Shown here: positions 44,474 to 53,145 of the stretch, piece by piece | Layout: each line of letters opens with the position of its first letter | How positions within the stretch are numbered: the first letter of the stretch is position 1 | Origin: Desulfuromonadaceae bacterium | GTDB lineage: Bacteria; Desulfobacterota; Desulfuromonadia; Desulfuromonadales; SZUA-401 | Length of the DNA: 59,143 nucleotides | Assembly: GCA_003246035.1 (NCBI GenBank) | Contig: QKBP01000065.1 | Location: 1 to 59,143, forward strand | Reading direction: 5' to 3' | The notes under the pieces: model-generated | The model's database searches: none | What the model saw: the letters and a program-made list of their open reading frames with translations, nothing else | Told to the model about the DNA's origin: nothing | Made by a program: the position numbers and the translations under genes

Positions 44474-45214
44474 TTAACGATGCGGCGCTCTGCGGCGGCG
44501 GGTAATCCCCTGCGACGGTTTCTTGTGTGAGTTTTTGCGCGGCGGCTCCGTGCGCAACGCGACCCAGACCGCGTGGCGATAGCCCCCTTTGCCGGGCCGC
44601 TCGCAGCGAACGCTGAACCCCCCATCTTCGAGGCGTTTTTGAAAGGCGGCGTCTGGGTTCTCCCCCCAGATCGCAAAGACACCTTGAGGTTTGAGGGCAG
44701 CATGGACCTGGGCGATGGCGCGACTGCCGTAGAGGGGGTCGAGGAGCCTGTCGGTCTTGGGGTGTGGACCGCGGTAGAGGTCGTAGATCACCGCATCAAA
44801 GTGCTCAGGTGCAGAGGTTCGGACCAGCTCGGCGACGTCGCTGATCGCGAGCGTGACACGGGGGTCGCCGGCCGCATGCCCGGTCAACTGTGCGAGCGGG
44901 CCGTGACACCACTCGACGATCTTCGGGTTGAGCTCTGCTACCGTGACCTCGGCGTCAGGTGGGAGTGCGTCGAGTACGGACCGCAGGGTAATCGCCATCC
45001 CCAGCCCTCCGACCAGCACTCGGGGTGCGGAGCGCCCCCGCAGGGGGCGGCAACCGAGCTCTCCGAGGGCCGCCTCCGAGCGTTGAGCGCGGCTGTTCAT
45101 CAGGACTTGCGGGCCGACGGTGATCAGAAAGTCATCTTCACCGCGCTGGCGCAACTCGAGCACGCCTTCATCGTCGGTGAAAAAGCGATCGAGAACCTTC
45201 CAGGGGATGGCCAT
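44474..45214 (-). CDS. Spermidine-synthase-like SAM-dependent enzyme
   Basis: 246 residues. RVLVGGLGMAITLRSVLDAL is the nucleotide-binding loop, VTVAELNPKIVEW the acidic strand, and FDAVIYDLYRGPHPKTDRL the active-site region; the layout is that of the spermine/spermidine synthase fold. The tail (from about 215) is strongly basic (RKNSHKKPSQ, RRRRAPHR), an uncommon extension that could bind nucleic acid. True aminopropyltransfer is not shown. It lies 18 bases from the next upstream reading frame and is likely cotranscribed with the PrmA-like gene. Confidence 0.8.
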   Translation of the reverse strand: MAIPWKVLDRFFTDDEGVLELRQRGEDDFLITVGPQVLMNSRAQRSEAALGELGCRPLRGRSAPRVLVGGLGMAITLRSVLDALPPDAEVTVAELNPKIVEWCHGPLAQLTGHAAGDPRVTLAISDVAELVRTSAPEHFDAVIYDLYRGPHPKTDRLLDPLYGSRAIAQVHAALKPQGVFAIWGENPDAAFQKRLEDGGFSVRCERPGKGGYRHAVWVALRTEPPRKNSHKKPSQGITRRRRAPHR

Positions 45215-45232
45215 GGAGCGCTGGTCCTTTCG

Positions 45233-45841
45233 CTATCCCTGTGCGGGAAGACGGTAGAGGTGGGTGCAGAATTCCTCGAGTTGACGCTTTTCCACGAGTT
45301 CGCACCCGAGGTTCTGGTAGGTCTTGCGGACCTCGAAGTTGTACTCCCACAACATCCCGGAAACCAGCAGGTGCCCGCCCGGTTTGAGCCGGGCGACAAT
45401 CTGTTCGGCCAGGTCAAGGAGCAGGTCGCCGTAGATGTTGGCCAGTATCAGATCGAAGCTCTCGTCACCGAGAGTGCTGATGGAGCCGGCCACGTTACGG
45501 ACTCTCGCGCCGAAACCGTTGTGCTCGCAGTTTCGGGCACAGGTCCGGACCGCCTCGGGACTGATGTCGATACACACCGCGCTGGCGGCGCCGAGATGGA
45601 GAGCGGCGAGTGCGAGGATACCGGTGCCGCTGCCGAGATCGAGGAGGTGAGCTCCTGTCGCCACGGGGTGCTTTTCGAGCAGTTCGAGGCAGCTGGCGGT
45701 GGTCTCGTGCTCGCCCGAGCCAAATGCGCCGCGGCCGATCACCAGGTCAATCCGTCCGTCTTCCGAACGGGACTCCCCCGGGGGGGTGATTCTGAACCTC
45801 CCTCCGATGGGGAAGGGTTCGAAGAGACGCGGGTCGTTCAT
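45233..45841 (-). CDS. PrmA-like class I methyltransferase
   Basis: 202 residues. FGSGEHETTASCLELLE and LLDLGSGTGILALAALHLGA resemble the core of ribosomal protein L11 methyltransferase PrmA, followed by DISPEAVRTCARNCEHNG and the post-I NIYGDLLL (NxxxxxL in place of PrmA's NILxxPL). It is much shorter than PrmA (about 290) because the N-terminal L11-binding domain is missing. The substrate may therefore be another protein or small molecule. It is tightly packed between the glycosyltransferase and the spermidine-synthase-like gene. Confidence 0.82.
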   Translation of the reverse strand: MNDPRLFEPFPIGGRFRITPPGESRSEDGRIDLVIGRGAFGSGEHETTASCLELLEKHPVATGAHLLDLGSGTGILALAALHLGAASAVCIDISPEAVRTCARNCEHNGFGARVRNVAGSISTLGDESFDLILANIYGDLLLDLAEQIVARLKPGGHLLVSGMLWEYNFEVRKTYQNLGCELVEKRQLEEFCTHLYRLPAQG

Positions 45842-45860
45842 CTTGTTCTCCTTGGGCTCG

Positions 45861-46868
45861 TCAGGTTACGCAGACGAAATCGATCCCTTCGCGCAGGCCA
45901 CGCTGCCGAGCAAATTGACGTACCTGGGGTCGAGCCTCACGGGCTCCGATGGTGATCAACATCGGGCCCTGAACCGTTGTGAGCTCTTCGATCGGGACGA
46001 CCGGGGCGCCATGGATCGTCTGGCCGATCTTTTTCGGGTCGATCTCTACCCAACGCGCGACGCTGACCCCGAGAGCCTGAAGGGTCTTTCGCCAGCTCTT
46101 CCCTTCGGTGCCGGCTCCCCACAGGGTCACCGAGTCGTGTCCCCGCAGATAACCCTTCCGCAGGTAGTGGGCCCGGCAGTCGCGAAACGCCTGCAGGGAC
46201 AAGGCCGGCGAGGTGCGGGTGAGGCGATCGGCGTGGTCGCGCCAGAAGACCAAGGTCTCGGGGTGGCGTGCAAAGCGCGCACCGGACGCGGCGTAACGTA
46301 GCCACAGGTCGTAGTCTTCGGGCCAGCCATGGTCGATGTATCCCCCCAGCGCGAGGATCCTGCCGGTACGCAGCATCACCGAGGGGTTGGCGAAGGGGGA
46401 TTCGACGTACATGTCGCGAACGATTTCGTCGTGCTCAAGGTGGCTGTTGAGCCATGCCTCGTAGGCACGCATCCCGTCACTCAGGCGGGGGCGGGGAAAG
46501 TGACGGATGCGGGTTGCGAGCAGGTCGAGATCAGGATCGTTCTGCATGACCGCGACCTGTCGTTCGAGTCGCCGCGGGTGACAGATGTCGTCGCCGTCCA
46601 TGCGCGCCAAGAGCTCTCCCCGGCAGTGTTCGAGACCAAGGTTGAGGGCCCTGATCAAGCCAGTGCGGCCGGGAGAAAGAACCCGGATGCGCGGATCGGA
46701 ATGTGCCGCCTCGCAGAGCAACGCGGGGGTCTGGTCATCCGAGCCGTCGTCAACTACGACAAGCTCCCAGTCGTTGTATGTCTGGCGTTGCAGGGAGGTG
46801 AGGGCGGCCGCGAGGTAGTTCCCCTCGTTGTGGACCGACATCAGCACCGAGACTCGTGGAGAATTCAC
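45861..46868 (-). CDS. Family 2 glycosyltransferase with a C-terminal Rossmann-like domain
   Basis: 335 residues. Start GTG 46868: GGAG lies about 9 bases upstream and GTGA overlaps the stop of the AEC gene. VSVLMSVHNEGNYLAAAL, VVVDDGSDDQTPALL and the DxD-type ARMDGDDICHPRRL define a GT-A fold. From about 250 the chain changes to VTLWGAGTEGKSWRKTL, with the Gly-rich turn of a dinucleotide-type fold, continuing to IHGAPVVPIEELT, reminiscent of the N-terminus of PglD-like sugar enzymes. This fusion suggests a sugar-modifying or nucleotide-binding accessory domain. Sugar donor and acceptor are unknown. Confidence 0.88.
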   Translation of the reverse strand: MNSPRVSVLMSVHNEGNYLAAALTSLQRQTYNDWELVVVDDGSDDQTPALLCEAAHSDPRIRVLSPGRTGLIRALNLGLEHCRGELLARMDGDDICHPRRLERQVAVMQNDPDLDLLATRIRHFPRPRLSDGMRAYEAWLNSHLEHDEIVRDMYVESPFANPSVMLRTGRILALGGYIDHGWPEDYDLWLRYAASGARFARHPETLVFWRDHADRLTRTSPALSLQAFRDCRAHYLRKGYLRGHDSVTLWGAGTEGKSWRKTLQALGVSVARWVEIDPKKIGQTIHGAPVVPIEELTTVQGPMLITIGAREARPQVRQFARQRGLREGIDFVCVT

Positions 46869-47806
46869 AGCCCGGCGCTCCGTAACGCCAGCAGGATCAG
46901 GGTGTAGCTCAGGCACGAAGCGAGCGTCGAGATCATTACGATCGAGCCGGAGAGCTCGGCGTCTCCGCCGAGCTGATGGGCGAGAATGTAGTTGGCCGTG
47001 GCCGCCGGGGTCCCGGCGATCAGCACCCCGATCGCAAAATCGAGGCCGCCGACATCCGCGAAACGGAGCAGGATTGCGGTCAGCAGCGGCAGCAGCACAA
47101 TCTTGCTGAAGGTCGAAAGGCCGGCGATCACGAGGTCACCACGGAGCTTCTCGAGCGAGAACGAGGCGCCGATCGCGAGCAGTGCCAGGGGGAGGGCCAT
47201 CCCGGTGGCGATATGCAGGGTCCGTTCGAGCAGCAGCGGCATCGGGATGCCGATGAAACTCCAGATGATGCCAAGCGCCGAGGCGATGATCAGCGGGTTG
47301 AGAGCAAGCTGACGCAGCCACGAAACGTTGCCGGCCGCTTCGGATCTTTCACGCTGAGGAAGGAGCAAGGCGCTGATGGCGAACAGGTTCAGGGCCGGGA
47401 CGAGAAAACCCATCAGCAGTCCGGCGCGTGTCAGCCCATCCTCGCCATAGGCGTTGAAGACCATGGCCAGACCGACGTAGGCGAGGTTGCCGCGGAACGC
47501 ACCCTGGCTGAAGGCACCGAGGGTGGCTGCCGGATAGCGGCGCAGCTTGCCCCAGGCCAGCGAGGTGATAAAGACGAGCAGCAGGGAGACGATCGAAACC
47601 AGCACAAGCCTCGCGTTAAAGCTCGCCAGGAAGTCCGCGGTGCCGATCTTGTAGAAAAGCAGCATGGGGAGCGCGACATAGAAGACCAGGCGATTGGTCT
47701 GGTAGATAAACGCCTGATCGATCATTTTCCAGCGACGTAACAGGGTCCCCAGGCCGATCACGGCAAATACCGGCAGGACGATGGTGAAAATGTCGAAAAT
47801 CAGCAT
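46865..47806 (-). CDS. AEC-family (auxin efflux carrier-like) transporter
   Basis: 313 residues from ATG 47806 (GGAG 6 bases upstream; the longer frame to 47854 has no ribosome site). About ten hydrophobic segments. VLPVFAVIGLGTLLRRW and FYVALPMLLFYKIG are N-terminal landmarks; the C-terminal half has GTPAATANYILAHQLGGDAEL. AEC proteins are secondary carriers of dicarboxylates, malate or aromatic-type anions; the substrate is unknown. First gene of the reverse-strand run AEC-GT2-PrmA-like-SpeE-like-S4. Divergent from the histidine kinase. Confidence 0.9.
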   Translation of the reverse strand: MLIFDIFTIVLPVFAVIGLGTLLRRWKMIDQAFIYQTNRLVFYVALPMLLFYKIGTADFLASFNARLVLVSIVSLLLVFITSLAWGKLRRYPAATLGAFSQGAFRGNLAYVGLAMVFNAYGEDGLTRAGLLMGFLVPALNLFAISALLLPQRERSEAAGNVSWLRQLALNPLIIASALGIIWSFIGIPMPLLLERTLHIATGMALPLALLAIGASFSLEKLRGDLVIAGLSTFSKIVLLPLLTAILLRFADVGGLDFAIGVLIAGTPAATANYILAHQLGGDAELSGSIVMISTLASCLSYTLILLALRSAGL

Positions 47807-47917
47807 GGCGCGCTCCAGGCTGTGAGCATAGCCAAGCGTGCCCTGCTTGTCCAATATTTTCGCTGTGATAGCCTGCTGACGACTTGCGCACCAGGCTCCC
47901 TTGGTTTACAAAGAGGT

Positions 47918-49033
47918 ATGCGCAGAGAGAATCTCATCCGGCTCGCCATTCTGGTTGCCTTGACGGTTGGCATTACGGCCCTTCACTACCTGACGACCAC
48001 CGAACGGGAAGCACTTCACGACATCTATCGACGCCTCTATTACGTTCCGATCGTGCTCGGCGGGCTGTGGTTTTCGCTGCGCGGCGGCATCGCGCTGGCC
48101 GTTTTCGCCTCGTTGCTCTACCTGCCGCATATTTTCCTGCACTGGGGGCATCACCCCAGTATCCGGGTCGAGCAGTATCTCGAGATCGTGCTCTACAACC
48201 TGATCGGCTTCATGACCGGCTTTTTTGCCGCCCGCGAACGCCGGCTCAAGGAACTGGCGCAACAGTCCGCGGGCCAACTCGAGGAGAGCTACGCCAAGTT
48301 GCGCGACCAAGCCGACCAGATCCTCGAGATCGAGGAGCAGCTGCGTCGGGCGGACCGCCTTTCGGCCCTCGGTGAGCTCTCGGCCGGCATGGCCCACGAG
48401 ATCCGCAACCCGCTCGGTTCGATCCGCGGCACGGCGGAGATTCTTCAGGAGGGGTTCTCGGCTGACGACAGGCGTTACGAGTTTGCACGGATTCTCGTCA
48501 AGGAGGTGGATCGTCTCAACCGGGTGGTCCAGGATTTTCTGACCTTTGCTCGCCCCGACCCGCCTCAGCGTGAAGAGTTCACTCCCCGTGAAGTCCTCGA
48601 AGAGGTCCTGCAGCTGGTCCAGCAGCCGGCTCGCAGTCAACGGGTGGAGTTGGAGTTGCAGGTGGATACTGCACGGTCGCTGTGCGGGCACCGCGAACAG
48701 CTCAAGCAGGTCTTCCTGAACCTCGTGCTCAATGCCCTCCAGGCGATGCCCGAAGGCGGACGCCTGGCGGTCAATGTTGACGGAGAGGGGGGCGGAATCG
48801 TCGTCCGGTTTCGGGACACCGGTTCAGGGATCCCCCCGGAGGTTCAGGACCGGGTCTTCAATCCCTTCTTTACCACCCGCCGGGAAGGGACCGGACTCGG
48901 CCTTGCGATTACCCAGAGGATCGTCAGCGGCCACGGCGGAACGATAGAGATCGCGGAATCCTCGGAGCGAGGGACCGTGTTTGCCGTCACTCTCCCGTAC
49001 AGCGAGGAATGTCGAGAGCGCTATGGCCGCTGA
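47918..49033 (+). CDS. Membrane sensor histidine kinase of a sigma-54 two-component system
   Basis: 371 residues from ATG 47918. Residues about 5-110 hold roughly four membrane segments ([55 protein letters not shown]) with little periplasmic loop, then a coiled linker (about 115-150). His[22 protein letters not shown] holds the phospho-His; HATPase motifs are [20 protein letters not shown] and [13 protein letters not shown]. It is AtoS/ZraS-like. It overlaps the next gene by 11 bases, so kinase and regulator are cotranslated. The ribosome site (AAGAGG) is close to the ATG. Confidence 0.93.
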   Translation: MRRENLIRLAILVALTVGITALHYLTTTEREALHDIYRRLYYVPIVLGGLWFSLRGGIALAVFASLLYLPHIFLHWGHHPSIRVEQYLEIVLYNLIGFMTGFFAARERRLKELAQQSAGQLEESYAKLRDQADQILEIEEQLRRADRLSALGELSAGMAHEIRNPLGSIRGTAEILQEGFSADDRRYEFARILVKEVDRLNRVVQDFLTFARPDPPQREEFTPREVLEEVLQLVQQPARSQRVELELQVDTARSLCGHREQLKQVFLNLVLNALQAMPEGGRLAVNVDGEGGGIVVRFRDTGSGIPPEVQDRVFNPFFTTRREGTGLGLAITQRIVSGHGGTIEIAESSERGTVFAVTLPYSEECRERYGR

Positions 49034-50381
49034 TACCATCCTGATCATCGAAGACGATATCTCCCTGCGCCGGGTTCTGGAGTTTACCCTCGAGGAGGCC
49101 GGTTACCGGGTCCTCACCGCCGTCGACGGCACGCAGGGGCTGAAGCTTTTTCGCGAGCATCGCCCGACCCTGGTGATCACCGACATCCAGATGCCGGGGG
49201 TCACCGGCATCGAGGTGCTGCAGAAGGTCAAGGAACTCTCCCCGGAGACCCTGGTGGTGGTCATTACCGCCTTTGCCAGCGTCGAACAGGCTGTCGGGGC
49301 CATGAAGTCCGGGGCCTACGACTACCTGACCAAGCCGTTCAGCCGGGACCAGTTGCGCCTGACGGTCCAGAAGGCGTTGGCCTATCTCGCGCTTCAGCAG
49401 GAAAATGTGCGCCTGCGCGAGAAATTGGGGGAGAAAACCGCGCTCGAAAGGATCGTCGGGGTCAGCGACGGTATGCGCCAGATAGTCGAGATGATTCGTC
49501 GCGTCGCGCCGAGCGATGCGACAGTCCTGATCGAAGGTGAGAGCGGGACAGGCAAGGAGCTGGTGGCGCGCGCGGTTCATGAACTGAGTGAGCGGCATGG
49601 AGGGCCCTTCGTGGCAGTCAACTGCGCCGCCATTCCACGTGAGCTGCTCGAGAGCGAGCTGTTCGGTCACCTGCGCGGCGCTTTTACCGGGGCGGTGCGC
49701 GACCGGGTTGGCAAATTCGAACAGGCTGCCGGGGGGACGTTGTTTCTGGACGAGGTGGGAGAGCTCCCCCTCGATCTCCAGCCCAAGCTGCTGCGGGCAC
49801 TCCAGGAGAGGGAGATCGAACCGGTGGGTGGCACGCCGCGCACTGTCGACGTACGCCTGGTGGCTGCCACCAACCGTCACCTCGAGAAATCCATGCGCGA
49901 GGGAGGCTTTCGCGAGGACCTCTATTATCGTCTTGCGGTCGTCCCACTGCAGCTCCCCCCGTTGTGTCAGCGCCGTGAGGATGTGCCGCTTCTGGTGAAT
50001 CATTTTCTTGCCAGCAAGGGGAAAGAGAGGGTCGAGGTCTCCGACGCGTTCATGCAACGCCTGAGTGCCTATGACTGGCCGGGGAATGTCCGCGAACTGC
50101 AGAACGTCATCGAGCGGACCCTGGTGCTGAGCCGCGGCGAGCGGCTCGAGGCCGACGATCTCCCCGAGTCGATTCGCGAGAGAGGGCCTGCTCCTCAGGG
50201 AGGGGTCGTGTCGCTCCCGGCGGACGGCTATCCTCTGGCCCGGATTGAGGAGGAGGCGGTACGCGGTGCTCTGGAGCGTTGTGACTGGAACCAGACCCGA
50301 GCTGCGGCTTTTCTCGATATTCCTCGACACGTACTGGTGTACCGAATGGAGAAATACGGGATCACAAGGAGGGGTGGGTGA
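49023..50381 (+). CDS. Sigma-54-dependent response regulator (NtrC family)
   Basis: 452 residues. Receiver 1-120: [14 protein letters not shown], phospho-Asp in [13 protein letters not shown], Lys in [15 protein letters not shown]+ domain about 145-385: Walker [16 protein letters not shown], the sigma-54 contact loop GAFTGA ([10 protein letters not shown]), Walker [15 protein letters not shown]-terminal Fis-type helix-turn-helix ends at [31 protein letters not shown]. It activates RpoN promoters after phosphorylation by the overlapping kinase. Its stop overlaps the HtrA start. Confidence 0.97.
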   Translation: MAADTILIIEDDISLRRVLEFTLEEAGYRVLTAVDGTQGLKLFREHRPTLVITDIQMPGVTGIEVLQKVKELSPETLVVVITAFASVEQAVGAMKSGAYDYLTKPFSRDQLRLTVQKALAYLALQQENVRLREKLGEKTALERIVGVSDGMRQIVEMIRRVAPSDATVLIEGESGTGKELVARAVHELSERHGGPFVAVNCAAIPRELLESELFGHLRGAFTGAVRDRVGKFEQAAGGTLFLDEVGELPLDLQPKLLRALQEREIEPVGGTPRTVDVRLVAATNRHLEKSMREGGFREDLYYRLAVVPLQLPPLCQRREDVPLLVNHFLASKGKERVEVSDAFMQRLSAYDWPGNVRELQNVIERTLVLSRGERLEADDLPESIRERGPAPQGGVVSLPADGYPLARIEEEAVRGALERCDWNQTRAAAFLDIPRHVLVYRMEKYGITRRGG

Positions 50382-51691
50382 TGCGGCGAGTTCTCGTGGT
50401 CGGTGCCGTCATGCTGCTGTGCGCCTCGCTCGCCTGCGCAGACCGTACTTCCCGGCGGACCCCCGTCGTCGAGGCGCTGGAAAAGGCCGGACCTGCGGTG
50501 GTCAACATCCGCACCGAGCAGATTGTCAAACGGCGCAGTTCTCCGTTTTTCGGCTTCGGCGGGAGTCTTTTTGAAGACTTCTTCGGCGAGTTCGGACCGT
50601 CGCGGCTCTATACCTCCCAGTCTCTCGGTTCGGGGGTGCTCGTCGATGCACGCGGGTACATCCTGACCAATGCGCACGTGATCGAAAAAGCCTCCAAGAT
50701 CTTCGTGGCCTTACCCGATCAGCTCAAGGAGCGACAGGTGACGCTGGTCGGGGTGGACCGCCGTCTCGACCTGGCGGTTCTAAGGCTTGAGGGCGAGGGG
50801 AGTTTCCCCTCCCTCCCTCTCGGCGATTCGGACGAACTGATGCTCGGCGAGACGGTCATTGCCGTCGGCAACCCCCTCGGTCTCGGGCACTCGATCACCA
50901 CCGGCGTGATCAGCACTGCGGCCCGTCGACTCCCCACCGAGGACGGCAGCCTTTCGGTCTTCGTGCAGAGTGATGCGTTGATCAACCCCGGCAACTCGGG
51001 GGGGCCCTTGCTCAACCTCGACGGCGAGCTGGTCGGCATCAACACGGCCATCGCACGGCAGGCCCAGGGGATAGGCTTTGCCATCCCGTCCAACGTGGTG
51101 CGTCGGGTGCTGAACGAGCTGATCACCTACGGCAGGGTCCGTCCCGGCTATTTGGGGTTGTTCCCCGGGGAGGTCGGCCGGGCTTTTACCCGCGCCCGGG
51201 GCGGGGGAGGGGTGCTGGTAACCGAAGTCGAACCGGACAGCTCGGCGGCACAGGCGGGGCTCACCGTGGCCGACGTGATCCTGGCGATCGACGATATTCC
51301 TGTCGACACGGTCCGAGAGTTTCTCGCCCTGGCGGCCACCTATCCCCCGGGGAGCCGTCTCAACGTCAGCTACCTGCGCGGCACCAGGGAGTCTCACGTG
51401 GCTCTCCGGGCCGCCACAATTCCGGATGGTTATCCGCGCCGCTATGCGCTCAAGGTCTTCGGTTTCTGGGTGCGCCAAGGGCGGGGCGGACTTGTGGTCG
51501 ACGAGCTGGCCCCGGGAGGGGCCGCCGAGAAGGCCGGGATGCAGCCCGGTGACGTGCTCGCGGAAGTCGGGGGCACGCGGGTTGAAAGCCTTGCCGCGTT
51601 CGACGAACTGCTGCAGGAGAACCTCGGGGTATACCCGCTCAACTTCCTGATTGTGCGCCGTAACAACGGCTATTACCTCGATTTGCCCTAG
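50381..51691 (+). CDS. HtrA/DegP-type periplasmic serine protease
   Basis: 436 residues from ATG 50381 (AAGGAGG 8 bases upstream, overlapping the regulator's TGA). The signal peptide ends SLACA-D near residue 21. Catalytic triad: His in LTNAHVIEKA, Asp in RRLDLAVLRLE, Ser in NPGNSGGPLLNL. Two PDZ domains follow (about 245-330, around VLVTEVEPDSSAAQAGL; about 345-430, around VVDELAPGGAAEKAGM). It degrades or refolds misfolded periplasmic proteins. Location directly behind a two-component pair suggests an envelope-stress module. Confidence 0.93.
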   Translation: MRRVLVVGAVMLLCASLACADRTSRRTPVVEALEKAGPAVVNIRTEQIVKRRSSPFFGFGGSLFEDFFGEFGPSRLYTSQSLGSGVLVDARGYILTNAHVIEKASKIFVALPDQLKERQVTLVGVDRRLDLAVLRLEGEGSFPSLPLGDSDELMLGETVIAVGNPLGLGHSITTGVISTAARRLPTEDGSLSVFVQSDALINPGNSGGPLLNLDGELVGINTAIARQAQGIGFAIPSNVVRRVLNELITYGRVRPGYLGLFPGEVGRAFTRARGGGGVLVTEVEPDSSAAQAGLTVADVILAIDDIPVDTVREFLALAATYPPGSRLNVSYLRGTRESHVALRAATIPDGYPRRYALKVFGFWVRQGRGGLVVDELAPGGAAEKAGMQPGDVLAEVGGTRVESLAAFDELLQENLGVYPLNFLIVRRNNGYYLDLP

Positions 51692-51699
51692 GAGGGATG

Positions 51700-52167
51700 A
51701 TGGCGACCCTGATCGATTCCCCAGATGCTCTGCGCCGTGCGGGTGAAGAACAGTTTCGACTCTCCGGCTGGGTGGAGACGGCCCCCTTCGAGGATTTGCT
51801 GCAGATGCAGATCGACTCGGCCGAACAGGGGCGCGCCGTGCTGCGCATGCCGTTTACTGTCAAGCACGCGATGGGTGCAGGGCTGATGCACGGAGGGGCA
51901 CTGACCAGTCTGGCCGATACCGCGGTGGCAATGGCTATCAAGAGTCTGCTCCCCGAAGGGACGCATTTCGCCACGACCGATCTGCAGGCCCGCTTCGTGG
52001 CTCCGGTGTCCGAAGGGGAGGTGCGCGCGGTCGCCTTGGTCGAAGGACCCCGGGGACGAACCTTTTTGGGTGAGGCGCGGGTTTACGACTGCAAGGGTAA
52101 CGAAGTTTTTCATTTCACTTCGACGTTTCGCGTCGCGCGTGGGCAGGGGTTCGATGAGGCGGAGTGA
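51700..52167 (+). CDS. PaaI-type hotdog thioesterase
   Basis: 155 residues. AGGAGGG lies 4 bases before the ATG at 51700; an ATG three bases earlier is too close. AGLMHGGALTSLADTAVAMA is the hotdog thioesterase signature with the HGG turn, followed by ATTDLQARFVAPVSEGEV. Such enzymes hydrolyse acyl-CoA or acyl-ACP thioesters; the substrate is unknown. It follows the HtrA gene by 8 bases and overlaps the next gene by 14 bases. Confidence 0.88.
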   Translation: MATLIDSPDALRRAGEEQFRLSGWVETAPFEDLLQMQIDSAEQGRAVLRMPFTVKHAMGAGLMHGGALTSLADTAVAMAIKSLLPEGTHFATTDLQARFVAPVSEGEVRAVALVEGPRGRTFLGEARVYDCKGNEVFHFTSTFRVARGQGFDEAE

Positions 52168-52543
52168 TTTTGAACGTGAAGTGGCCCGGGTCATCGATAC
52201 GATCCCCGAAGCGTTCCGGCGTCATTTCGAGAATCTAGCCTTTGTCGTCGAAGATCGTGCCGATGCCGAACTCCTTGCCGAGGCCGGTTACGGGCCGGAC
52301 GAGGAACTGCTCGGGTTCTACCGCGGTTATCCTCTGAGCGAACGTCAGCATGACCTCGTTCAGCTCGAGCCCGACTTGATCTACCTTTTCCAGGCGAGCA
52401 TCGAAGCCGAGGCGTATGCGGCAAGGCTCCCGGTCAGGCGGGTGATCTTCGAGACGGTTTTGCATGAAGTGGCCCATTACTTCGGGTTCAGCGAAGAGGA
52501 GATGGATCGTATTGAGGCGCTCTGGGCGGGTGGAGACGCTTGA
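52154..52543 (+). CDS. Small zincin metallopeptidase family protein
   Basis: 129 residues from ATG 52154 (AGGGGT 6 bases upstream), inside the end of the thioesterase gene. The C-terminal helix holds ETVLHEVAHYFGFSEEEMD: the HExxH zinc motif with a downstream Glu, characteristic of the short metallopeptidase family once called DUF1025. The N-terminal half reads DTIPEAFRRHFENLAFVVED. There is no signal peptide. The substrate and role of these small zincins are unknown. Confidence 0.85.
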   Translation: MRRSDFEREVARVIDTIPEAFRRHFENLAFVVEDRADAELLAEAGYGPDEELLGFYRGYPLSERQHDLVQLEPDLIYLFQASIEAEAYAARLPVRRVIFETVLHEVAHYFGFSEEEMDRIEALWAGGDA

Positions 52544-52621
52544 CATTTCACCCTGCACAGGGGTAGAAAAACTCTTCATGCTTGTCGTGCCGGCCATTGA
52601 CTACTACAGGAAGGTGTCTTC

Positions 52622-53143
52622 ATGAAAAACCTGCGTCTGCTCCTTCTTCTTGCGGCATTCCTGATGTTGGCCGGCCCCTCGGGGGTTCTGGCTCTCGGGG
52701 GTGGAACTGCAGTTCGCGTGGGAAATATGGCTCCCGACTTTACCCTGAAAGACCTGTCCGGCAAGCCGGTTACCCTTTCGGATCTGCGCGGCAAGGTGGT
52801 CTTCCTGAATTTCTGGGCGACCTGGTGTCCGCCGTGCCGTACCGAAATGCCGTCCATGGAGATGCTCAACGAAGTCTTTTCAGGGAACGATTTCGTGATG
52901 TTGGCGGTCAACGTCGAACGCGAAGGGGAGAAGACGATCCCGTCGTTTCTCGAGCGCAACCCTCATTCGTTCACCATCCTGCTCGACCTTGAGGAGCAGG
53001 TGCAACGCAGTTACGGGGTTTTCCGCTTCCCGGAGACTTTCCTGATCGACAAGGCGGGACGGGTTGTTCGCCACTACATCGGAGCCTACGATTGGTCGGC
53101 GGTCCAGATCCTCAAGCAGGTCAAGGAACAGGTTGATAAGTAG
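52622..53143 (+). CDS. TlpA/ResA-type thioredoxin-fold protein
   Basis: 173 residues. N-terminal signal or anchor (MKNLRLLLLLAAFLMLAGPSG). APDFTLKDLSGKPVTLSDLRGKVV leads to FWATWCPPCRTEMPSM, whose WCPPC is the redox-active pair; FRFPETFLIDKAGRVV contains the cis-Pro region. Members keep periplasmic cysteines reduced, for instance heme-binding CxxCH cysteines before c-type cytochrome maturation. It is encoded 2 bases before ccdA, its likely electron donor. AGGAAGG lies 8 bases upstream of the ATG. Confidence 0.93.
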   Translation: MKNLRLLLLLAAFLMLAGPSGVLALGGGTAVRVGNMAPDFTLKDLSGKPVTLSDLRGKVVFLNFWATWCPPCRTEMPSMEMLNEVFSGNDFVMLAVNVEREGEKTIPSFLERNPHSFTILLDLEEQVQRSYGVFRFPETFLIDKAGRVVRHYIGAYDWSAVQILKQVKEQVDK

Positions 53144-53145
53144 AT

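Noticed and set aside
47806..47821. Sigma-54-like TGGCGCGCTCCAGGCT before the histidine kinase
   Set aside because: The -12 element has two mismatches (AGGC for TTGC) and the site overlaps the start codon of the divergent transporter gene.
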